Below are positions 11,321-20,904 of a stretch of DNA of 64,000 bases, in pieces. This stretch comes from Ulota crispa (Eukaryota > Streptophyta > Bryopsida > Orthotrichales > Orthotrichaceae), in contig OY987250.1 in assembly GCA_963920765.1 (NCBI GenBank), positions 3,534,001 to 3,598,000 on the forward strand, in the 5' to 3' direction. The translations under genes and the position numbers were made by a program. Positions within the stretch are counted from its first letter, which is position 1; each line of letters begins with the position of its first letter. The notes under the pieces are model-generated. The model was not told the DNA's origin and did no database searches. It saw only the letters and a list, made by a program, of their open reading frames with translations.

Positions 11321-12461
11321 GGAGAAAGTATTTCTATGTCCCTAAACATCTGGAGATCTCTTGTTTTGTATGTATCTCCCCATGTTTTGCATGCACCTTC
11401 CAATGATTTGCATGTGTTTTTTTATTTGGATACGTCTTACAATGTTTTGTAACTATTTTTCAATATTTTGCAAACCAAATAATTTCTCAACTATTACTTC
11501 ACAACTTTGAATAGACCATAAGTGGTATGACATTCACACCAGTGGTAATATTTTTGGCTAAATTTCTCAAAAAAACTAGCTCCATTTTGACTGTGCTAAA
11601 AGTGTATTGTAAAAAAAAACAAAAAATTAGCCAAAATCTCAAGATGTCAAACTGCTTGTGAGATGAGTTGCAATTTGAGGTTTGACCTAGTAGCTAATAA
11701 GATCTCAGATCTAAACAACCTGAGTAGCCAAGAATCCCATCTAATTTCCCCCCACTTTGCATTCAAGCTAGAAGTTGGGTACCACTTTGCCCTTGGTAGG
11801 ATCAAAAGGATAAAATGCGGGTACTCATTTTGGTAACTCTTGATAGCAATTGCAATTGTCAATTTCATCAAAATTGCAACTTTATTGAACCTTGTTGCTT
11901 GATGAGTTCCTGCCCTATTTGCTTTGCAAAAGTAAGGGAATTGCAGATTTGGCATCATATCATTTGTATACACAAACATTGGGGATGTGAGATGAAATCG
12001 ACCCTTGGAGAACTATTGGTGTTAGAAGCTATCATTTCTGTGACAAATTTACTCTTGCTTCCATTTTTGTTGTATTGCCATTATAGAACTATCAACTATG
12101 TATTTTCAATTTGCATTATTAGTTTACACTTTGCAAATTTCCAAGTTTAGCATAGTAAGTAACAAAATTAAACAAATATGGAAGATTGATTTAAAACTTT
12201 ACCAGTTCACATAGTTGGAGAATATATTAAAAAAAACTTGAAAGTTGCCATTTATATCTCAATAAATTGCAAGACATGTAGCTGAAAGTTTCTAGCCAAG
12301 GAAAATTTTGTAGGCAAAATACTAAACAAAAAGACAAACTATTGCAACTTGCCCTCTACAAAACACAAGGTAGGTAGCAGTTTTTTAAACCTACAATCCA
12401 CAATTTTAGCAAGTGAAGATAAAAATGAAAAATGAATCTAAGAGGGCTAATTTTCACATAA
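11321..12461. other. Intergenic DNA without recognised features
   Basis: AT-rich with scattered short open frames of random composition. I see no gene, RNA gene or bounded repeat. Confidence 0.4.
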
Positions 12462-12584
12462 AGGTATGTTTGCACTTGGGGTTAAGAATGGTAGTAGCAA
12501 AGGAAAATTAGATGTTTTTGGAGACACATTTAGACTGCATTCATATTGCTAATACCCCTCCTAACACCAAGTGTGAACATACCC
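12462..12584. mobile_element. Tourist-like MITE, 123 bp
   Basis: The ends AGGTATGTTTGCACTTGGGG and CACCAAGTGTGAACATACCC are inverted partners. TAA lies on both sides (12459-12461 and 12585-12587), as for PIF/Harbinger-type insertions. The same sequence recurs at 18497-18623. No coding capacity. Confidence 0.75.
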
Positions 12585-12852
12585 TAAGGGTGTTAGTACA
12601 TGCAATTTTTATCATGTTAAGTTGTTTTGATTTTTAATTAGATTTGTTGGCATATGAAAGAAAAAGAAGACTTTAAATTTTGGCAACATGTATTTTTTGG
12701 ACATTGTCCAGATTGGTTATAGTTTTTTTATAAAATTGATACCAGGTATGTTTATAACATATCAAAGACTTTTATTTCATATCAATTTATGTTATACAAT
12801 GGGAGGGGAACAAATATCTTCAATCAAGTTGCGACTTCAAATGGGTTGTGAG

Positions 12853-12964
12853 CAGCCCTTTTTTTGGCACTAGAGTGCCAATTTCCACCACTAGACTTCC
12901 TTCCCTCTAGTTTGCTCCAATGTGGAGGGGACAAGTGGCACTTTGGTGCCAAAAAAAAAGGCTG
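12853..12964. mobile_element. hAT-like MITE, 112 bp, 8-bp target duplication
   Basis: It begins CAGCCCTTTTTTTGGCAC and ends GTGCCAAAAAAAAAGGCTG, and is flanked on both sides by GTTGTGAG (12845-12852 and 12965-12972). An exact 8-bp duplication and CAG...CTG termini are hAT hallmarks. It is too short to encode anything. Confidence 0.88.
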
Positions 12965-13295
12965 GTTGTGAGTGACTGAAGACATTTGCTCCCCCCCCAC
13001 CGTATTGCACAAAAGCCAATCACTTTTCATCTCAATTTCTTTTGCATTAAACATTCAAGTCCTAAACCCCTACATCTTAGACTTCTTTTCTTGCTCTAAA
13101 CTATAGGGAGGCTTTGCATTGAGAGAAACTACCTTGAGGAAGTTTGAGCAATGTTTTACTTAAAGAATAAGTCAATTCTATAAGGATAAATGGCAAAGCC
13201 TCTTGTAATGTAGGTACTTGCTTATAAATGTTTCTTTTGGTTCCCTCTACACTCCAAGAAAAACTTAGGTTATGGAGTTGACCTTGGACTTGTAC

Positions 13296-14189
13296 AATGC
13301 CCCTTAGTAAGTTTACGTTTGGGCTCATTTTACCTTTCAAAGAACTTTGGTTAAAATGGAGTATAATTTGCATTTTTTAAACTTGAATCATGGTTTTGTA
13401 ATTTTTATGCACTCTTAATCAAGCATACCAAAGTTTAGTTCCAAAAAATCAAAACCCCATTTTTGGTAAATTGTTTTGTATTAAAATCACAGTTTTACAT
13501 GAAAATTAATTGAAGAAAATTGGTGGTGAGTTTTTGAGATTTGATTCCATGGATATGTAGGAAACATCCATATACACACTTTTCATGTTGAGAAAATATC
13601 ATTAAGTAACACAAACATGATCTACAAAGAAATCAACATGAAGTCAACATGAGGTGTGGTAGGACCACAATTTGTAAAATAGATAGTTTTTTATTTTAGT
13701 CATATTTTGCTATTTGACTCATATGCTATGACTAAATTTGTACCTATGAGCATGACTACATATGTTCACTTAACCAAAAGCTAGTTAAAAAATAGAGATA
13801 TCTATTTTACAAATTGTGGTCCTACCACACCTCATGTTGACTTCATGTTGATTTCTTTGTAGATCATGTTTGTGTTACTTAATGATGTTTTCTCAACATG
13901 AGAAGGGTGTATATGGATGTTTCCTACATACCCATGGAATCAAATCTCAAAAATTCATCACCAATTTTTTTCAATTAATTTTCATGCAAAACCGTGATTT
14001 TAATACAAAACAATTTACCAAAAATGGGGTTTTGATTTTTTGGAACTAAAATTTGGTATACTTGATTGAGAGTGCATAAGAATTACAAAACCATGAGTCA
14101 AGTTTAAAAAATGCAAATTATACTCTATTTTAACCAAAGTTCTTTGAAGGGCAAAATGAGCCCAAACGTAAACACACTGAGGGGCACTG
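13296..14189. mobile_element. Long palindromic TA-flanked element E1
   Basis: Its ends are CAATGCCCCTTAGTAAG and the complement of CAGTGCCCCTCAGTGTG. The arms are complementary over about 400 bp each, with a turning point near 13740. TA lies at 13294-13295 and 14190-14191. TA target plus a CAGT start resembles the Tc1/mariner class. No transposase. It abuts E2 with only the TA between them. Confidence 0.8.
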
Positions 14190-14191
14190 TA

Positions 14192-15063
14192 CAGTACCCT
14201 CAAGAAAGTCTACATACCATCCTTTTATGGCATCCAAAGAAGTGTGTATAACAAAGAATACTACTGACATTTCATTCTCACATTGTTAGTATGTGACCCT
14301 CATGCAATCTTGATTAGGCATACCAAATTTCAATTACTAGCTAAGAACCAAAATCCTATTTTTGATAAATGGATTTGTGTCAAAATCATGGTTTTACAAG
14401 AAAGTTGATTAATGAACATTGGTGATGAATTTTTGAGATTTGATTGCATGGATAAGTAGGAGAAATTCATATGCACATCTTTCTTTCAAACAAACATTAC
14501 CAAAAAGTTTCAAAATTCCTTCTATAGAGATTTTAATGTTAGAGTGATCATGACCAAATTTAGAAAAATACATATTTCTTCATGGAAAGTAGTTTTTGTT
14601 ATTTGACTCATACATTGTGATTAAGTTTGTACCTTTAAGCATGATGATATGTTTATTTTGCCAAAGACTACTTTCCCTAAATAAATATGTATTTTACTAA
14701 ATTTGGTCATGATCACCCTAACATTAAAATCTCTATAGAAGAAATTTGGAACTTTTTGAAAATATTTGTTTGAAAGAAAGATGTGCGTATGGATGTCTCC
14801 TATATATCCATGCAATCAAATCTCAAAAACTCATCACCAATGTTCACTAATCAACTTTCTTGTAAAACCATGATTTTGACACAAATCCATTTATCAAAAA
14901 TAGGATTTTGGTTTTCAGTAGCTGAAATTTGGCATGCTTGATCAAAATTGCATGAGGGTCACATACTAACAATGTGAGAATGAAATGTCAGCTATATTCT
15001 TTGTTATTCATACTTCTTTAGATGCCATAAAAGGGTGGTATGTAGACTTTCTTGAGGGTACTG
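14192..15063. mobile_element. Long palindromic TA-flanked element E2
   Basis: It begins CAGTACCCTCAAGAAAGTC and ends with the inverted copy; TA lies at 14190-14191 and 15064-15065. The arms are complementary over more than 400 bp. Its interior is related to E1 (shared GAATCAAATCTCAAAAA-type blocks) and to E3 at 29080-29621. After the right TA the sequence again reads CAGTTGAGG, possibly the start of a third, truncated element. Confidence 0.8.
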
Positions 15064-15065
15064 TA

Positions 15066-16173
15066 CAGTTGAGGAACATACAATGAATTGCTCATAAGAT
15101 CTCCATTCATTGACTGACCAATGTCAGCTGCCTTGAGAAAGTTTGAGTAAATATCTTACTCAAAGACAAAAGCAAAGCTAGGACAAATACTATGGACCTT
15201 TGAATAAATATGGAGGTTTATACAACCCCTAAACCTTCCACTTTGAAATTGCATAACAAATCCAAACCTAACAATAAAAAACTGATGACTTAGAGCTCTT
15301 TTACTCAAAGTGATCAGACGTGAGCTCTACACTGATTTTTCACAAGTCTGATAGAAAATATGGCAGTGGCTGACTATTTGAGCACTTGAAGAAATCTGCT
15401 TACGTAATCATTGTTTGAGCATGATGCTTTACCAATTTTGATTGTCCTTGTTTGAACATAATTCTTTACCATTTTTGACCGTCCTTACACTTGTGAACGT
15501 ACCGACAGAAATTGCAGAGTGATGTCAAGCTGCTGCAGTTACTCCTGCTAGCAAAAAGGACACATGGCAGTATTTCTTTCATTTACAGAGAAAATCCTCA
15601 CAAATGGGCATTCACATTTTTATGTTTGCACCACTGGTTACTCAGGTTCTGCCCTTGTTCCCAACATGAAGCCCTTACCGTACACACCAACACCACTACC
15701 ATGAAACGTACGAACGCGTTTTTCCTCCTGCTTTTTCAAATCAAGCTTGTCAACACTCTACATCGTGGGAGGGGAAGTTTGAGAGGATGTCTACAATTGC
15801 GACATCTGTTCAAAGTCTTAGTATCCAAGTCACCCTGTTGAAAAAAACATCCTCTCTACCCTTCACAAAGCTGTACTTAAAGCCAAGCTTTACCACATCT
15901 TCTCCAATAACTCTTCAAGCATTCTCCTCGCCTCGCTCTACACAGACTCCGCTACTCTTGAGAGTTCAGATTACCACAAGAAACTGCAGTTGCTCAAAAC
16001 CTGTCCATTCAAACTAGCTTGAGACTGACTCAAAAATTGGCTTGGAGATTCACAGGCAAGCCCTCATTCAACAGCACTCCACGCATTCGTCTCGCTGTAC
16101 AGTCCATCAGACCCTAGATTTTGTTAACAAAAGTCACGAGCTAGTAGTGCATTCTTGCAAAGACAGATCCCTC
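15066..16173. other. Intergenic DNA upstream of the GH71 gene
   Basis: Transition from AT-rich repeat DNA to more balanced sequence. From about 15500 it may contain upstream promoter or leader sequence of the GH71 gene. I could not confirm a gene. A partial older copy of the downstream duplicated unit (CTTGGAGATTCACAGG near 16060) is visible. Confidence 0.35.
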
Positions 16174-16797
16174 ATTACGTCCAGTGAAATTAGCATACAC
16201 CATAGCTATTGTACCTGCTTACAAATAACCGTGTTCTGCACTGCTGCAGATCACTCTACCTAAGCTTAAAATCATTCAAGTTACGTACGAAGACTTTTAA
16301 TTCCATAGCTCTAGAAGCAAGCTTTCAGCTATACCGACAATAATTTTGACAGGGTTGTACTAATCAGGCGTTTTGTACAAAGAAGTTGGCTTGGAGATTC
16401 AGCTTCAAACATACCTTTGTATTCAGTTGAACGGGTGTCTGAGTGTGAACAATGTGTTGTGAGCGTGTTGCAGATTCCTAATTACGTCCAGTGAAATTAG
16501 CATATACCACAGTTACTATACCTGCGTACAAAAATCCGTGTTTCTGCACTGGTGCAGATCACTCTACCTAAGCTTAAGATCATTCATGTTACGTACGAAG
16601 CATCTTAATTCAATACCTCTAGAAAGCAAGCTTTCAGCTGTACCGACTACCGACAATAATTTTGACAGGGTTGTACTAAGCAGGCGTTTTGTACAGAGAA
16701 ATTGGCATGGAGATTCAGCTTCAACATACCTTTTTATTCAGTTGAATGCGTGTCTGAGCATAAGCACATTTTCTTGTGAGCTTGTTGCAGATTGTTG
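16174..16797 (+). repeat. Tandem duplication of about 307 bp before the GH71 gene
   Basis: Unit 1 (16174-16480) and unit 2 (16481-16797) both begin ATTACGTCCAGTGAAATTAG. They share most of their sequence, including TTACGTACGAAG, GACAGGGTTGTACTAA and GGAGATTCAGCTTCAA. Both end near a GTTGTGAGC...TTGTTGCAG block that resembles a 3' splice site. The duplication ends 12 bp before the GH71 start codon, so it probably lies in the leader, leader intron or promoter. Confidence 0.85.
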
Positions 16798-16809
16798 CAG
16801 TGCAAGATA

Positions 16810-18289
16810 ATGAAGAGGGGTTTCAAGGCCTTCAAGGATTCTAAGGATTTGGAAGGGTTTAAGGGGTTCAAGGGTTCTAAGGGTTTGGAGGGGTTTAAGG
16901 GTTTTGAGGGTTTAGTGCTTGCGCTGATGGCGATGTGCGTGATGAGCTTCCCCGTAGGTTTTGTACAAGCGCAAAGCTCGCCCCTCGTCTTCGCGCACTA
17001 CATACTCATCACGCGGCCTCCGGGGAACGACTACACGAATGACATCACGCTGGCAAAAAATGCCGGGGTGGACGCTTTTGCTATCAACTACGGCGGCCAA
17101 GGGGTGGACTGGAGCGTGCAGGAAGGGTACCTGGCGGAATTCTACGCCGCGGCGGAAGCACAGAGCATCAAAGTGTTCATCTCCTTCGACACGACGTCGA
17201 ATCCGAGTCTCACGGCCACCATGTGCATCAACCTCGCCAACAAGTACGCGAATCACCCTGCGCAGCTCAAGGTGGACAACAAGATGATGATCTCCAGCTT
17301 TCAAACCAGCGATCCCCCCTGGAACTGGACCACGGATGTCCTCCCGAATGTCTCCGTTGAAACCCTATTCCTCCAAGGAACGCTTTCCGATGACGCAACG
17401 GCCATCTTCAGGTCAGTGATCTATTGCCGAATTGCTCATTCTAACCACTGCATTCAATTTGAGCTGATATGAGTGTTCATTGCGAAAAGAAATGAGATAC
17501 GCTTATTAGAGTTTCGAGGATCTGAGGTGAAACCACTGTTGCAGTTCTGTGCGCGATGGCAGCTTCCCGTGGATCCACCCGACGAAGACGGCAGACGAAG
17601 AGGCCGCAACGGATGAGGCATACGCGGCATCGCGCGGGGGGAAGAAGTGGATGGCAGCCATAGCGCCGTGGTTCTTCAAGCGCTTGGACGAAACCTCGAA
17701 CTGGTCGCACGCGCAAGACGAAAAAATCTTCGTGTCCCGGTTCCAGCATCTGCTCTCGCTGCGCCCTGATTTCATCGAGCTTGTGACCTGGAATGATTGG
17801 GGGGAGAGCACGTACTTCGGTCCGGCGGATACGACGAGGTTGTATCCGCCTGCGTACTACACCGATCTCGACCACTCGGGGTTCCTCGCCATCGCCAGGT
17901 TGTTCATTCAAGCGTACAAAGCAGGGGATGCAGCGATTTCTGCCATTGATCCATCGTCGGAGTCGGTGTTTCTGTTCTACCGGTTGCAATTGCACGATGC
18001 TCTTGGTTCGCAGGACACATTGCCGCTTCCGTTGGACTGGAATTTCTTGAAAGACGAAGTGTTTGTTGTGACGCTGCTTGCGAGTGCGGCGGATGTCGTG
18101 GTGAGCAGCGGCGGGACGGTGACGAGTTTTGCGGTTCAGGGGGGTGTTGCGGTTACCGGGGTTCCGTGGACCGTTGGGGCTCAGGGTGTGTCCGCGAGCC
18201 GGAATGGGGTGGGGTTCGTGAATAAGAGTGGCGGGCCGGATGTGGTTGGGAATCCTACGAAGTATAATGGGAATACGGTTATTTTGTGA
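16810..18289 (+). CDS. GH71 alpha-1,3-glucanase (mutanase type), 448 aa, two exons
   Basis: Exons 16810-17411 and 17545-18289 join in frame (AG|T) across a 133-bp GT-AG intron. The catalytic domain opens with SSPLVFAHYILITRPP and carries VTWNDWGEST (residues 281-290). The acidic pair Asp285/Glu288 corresponds to the conserved WND.GES motif of glycoside hydrolase family 71. These enzymes cut alpha-1,3-glucan, a polymer typical of fungal walls. The C-terminal beta-rich part (about 310-448) is also family-like. A hydrophobic stretch at about 41-61 ends VQA|QS and looks like a secretion signal. It follows an unusual Lys/Gly/Phe repeat (2-41); Met40 is an alternative start that would leave a normal signal peptide. 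Base composition is clearly GC-richer than the flanks. The family is best known from fungi, so transfer is possible. Confidence 0.92.
16813..16918 (+). repeat. G-rich telomere-like coding repeat
   Basis: Degenerate repeats of the form AAGGGTTT/AAGGGGTTC run in coding orientation and encode repeated Phe-Lys-Gly units. They resemble the plant telomere heptamer TTTAGGG, and the closing bases read GAGGGTTTAG. The many runs of three or four G could support G-quadruplex folding. This segment forms the N-terminal extension before the secretion signal. Confidence 0.7.
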
Positions 18290-18388
18290 GCGAAATTAGT
18301 GTGGGTTCTTGTGCTTCCTCTAAAAATCAGTGTGAAAATAAAATTGGAGACTTTCAAAAGCAATGGAAAACTTTCCTAAAAATGCATA

Positions 18389-18741
18389 AGGTAGTGTGCT
18401 CTAACTGGTGCGGTGCTCTAAATTGGTACACTTCTAGGAATGACTGACATTATTTCTACAAATCTATTACTGTCATTGATGATTTAGGTGGGCTTAGAGT
18501 ATGTTCACACTTGGTGTTAAGAGGGGTATTAGCAAAAGAAAATTAGATGCATTTGGACTCATTTTTAGACTACATTCATATTGTTAATATCCCTCTCAAC
18601 ATCAAGCGTGAACATACCTTCGGTTAGTCTAATTTGCTACACCCACCTAACTCATTAATTATAGTAATAGATATTTAAGGAACAATGTTAGCCATTCCTA
18701 GTACCATTTTAGAACACTGCATCAATTAGAGCACACTACCT
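18389..18741. mobile_element. Palindromic element with a nested Tourist-like MITE
   Basis: The outer ends AGGTAGTGTGCTCTAA and TTAGAGCACACTACCT are inverted. Internal blocks (ACATTATTTCTACAAATCTATTA against its partner near 18660) also pair. The middle, 18497-18623, is a second copy of the 12462-12584 MITE (GAGTATGTTCACACTTGG...), with TTA at 18494-18496 and again near 18624. This is an element inside an element, just 3' of the GH71 gene. Confidence 0.7.
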
Positions 18742-18779
18742 TAGCTAGTGCAAAATATATATCATACTACTTAAATCAT

Positions 18780-20330
18780 AGTGACCTTTGTAATATCACA
18801 TTTCCAGTCTCTATACTGTAGGTTGTTAGCAGATTCGGCATAAAATAATTCCCCAAAATTTTGCCTAATTATTTTATAAATTATTCTCCAAAAATGCCCA
18901 ATGTCAAACAAATCAAAAAATTGAAATGCCGAATATTATAAAAGTCATTAAGCTTAACTAACAATGGAAGGTCAAGGTTGATTCCAAGAGCGCTCAATCT
19001 ACTGCAATTTTTTCACCAAGGGCTAATTTTAGAAAGTGGAAGATGTTTAGAAAAAAGCTTAATTTTGCTATAAATAAATTGTTAAATGCCAAGTAATAAC
19101 AACGTTTTCTGCCAATGCCTAATCTTGTCTAATTATGAAAGCTAATGCCATATTGATTGTTCTTGAAAAAATAATCAATTTGGCAATGAGTAGCTAACTT
19201 TGGAGCACCTACAGTATCTGTAATATCACATATTGCCCTCTCTATAACCACATCTTATATTATAAATATAATCACATTAACCAGTGTAATATCTTATCTC
19301 CACTTCTCCACTTTTTGTGATATTACCACATAGATACAATTTGAAGACTTATTGAAATTTTTACTATGCATTCTATGTAACATATGAAAATCCTAATAAA
19401 ATTCTAATGGTGAATGCCTAGCGTAGCAAGCCCCAACCGCTAGTTGGTCTACTAAAATCACAAGGACCTCTATAATATGACATCTTGACTTTTGTTATAT
19501 CATAGCTCCAATTTGTGATATCATACTATCATACTACTAAGATCACAGTGACCTTAGTAATATCACATGTTGACCCTTATAATATCACATGATGACCTTT
19601 GTAATACCACGTTGCCAACCTTTGTGAGATTGTAGATACAGTTACATTGACCTTTGTAATATCACTTATTGACCTTCTTAATATCACATCCAATCTCTAT
19701 GATATTAGATACAATTTGAAGATATGTTGAAATGTTGACTTTGGAATATATTCAACATATATAAATCCTTATAAAGTTCGAACGGTGAATGTGTAGCATA
19801 GCAAGTGCCAATAGCTAGTCAGACTACTAAAATCACAAGGACTTCTATAATTTGACATCTTGACCTCTATAATATCACATCTCTGGTTTGTCATATCATA
19901 CAACTAAAATCACAAGGCCCTAAATATAATCATATATTGAAATTTGTATTATCATATCTCCACTCTCTACGATATCATATTACTAAACTCCCAAGGTTCT
20001 GTGTAAATATCACATCTCCAATTTGTGGAGTCTTTGATATCATACTACCATGTTACTAAAATCACAACGACGTCTATAATATCACATATGCACCTTTGTA
20101 ATATCACATATTTAGTCTTTGTGATGTTGTAAATACAATTACATTGACTTTTGTAATATCACATCTTAGCCTCTACAATATCATATCTCTGGTCTTTGAA
20201 ATATTATCACATAGATACAATTTTCAGACTTATTGAAATTTTAACTTTGCATTCTATATAACATATGAAAAACCTACTAAAATTTTGATGGTGAATGCGT
20301 AGTGTACCAAGTGCCAACAGGTAAGGTAGA
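18780..20330. repeat. Diverged tandem region rich in AATATCACAT
   Basis: Short phrases such as CTTTGTAATATCACAT recur many times. At larger scale, blocks of about 380-500 bp repeat, anchored by ACATATGAAAATCCTA and GGTGAATG.GTAG near 19380, 19760 and 20260. There is no coding potential. It looks like old, degenerate satellite-type DNA. Confidence 0.65.
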
Positions 20331-20904
20331 CAGACCCATATCCAAGAGTTTAGGGTTTGGGGTACCGCAAGGTCTTGGAAAATTCATGAAACTAATCCAT
20401 ATGATTAGCCTTTCAACAAGCTATCATGGAACATCATTTTTGTGGAAAAAATATTGTAAAATATTTTGTATTAGAGGGCAAAGTTACAATTCATAGGGCC
20501 CTAAAAGCAACTGTAGACTAACTCTAAATGTGCTTGGATGTGTTCCTATAATGGCACTTGATGGTCCCAGTCCCAATCCCAACCCTCCTAAACTAGCTTA
20601 ACAATCGACATATGACAAGATTTGCTCGTGCAAGTAGTGTTCATTGCTCCACTTTGAGTTCAAAAGTGTATGATGAACACCTCAAATGTAGGGTGCAGAA
20701 TTGAGTGCTGCTTGAGAAATGAGTATATCTACCTTAGCTTAGCATATATATACTAGTATAGGCACTCTTTGGACCAACGAGGCATGAAGTAATATTTTTA
20801 GGTCCAATTACGCGAAGTGTTTCCCATGCAATATAATATTTTTTGCTTTTTGTACACGTCGTTTGGAAAAAGGGTTGCTTTTTACCCAAAGATTTTTTTT
20901 TTAA

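Noticed and set aside
16912-17304. Long frame antisense to GH71 exon 1
   Set aside because: It is the mirror of a GC-rich coding exon and has Arg/His-rich composition without any domain.
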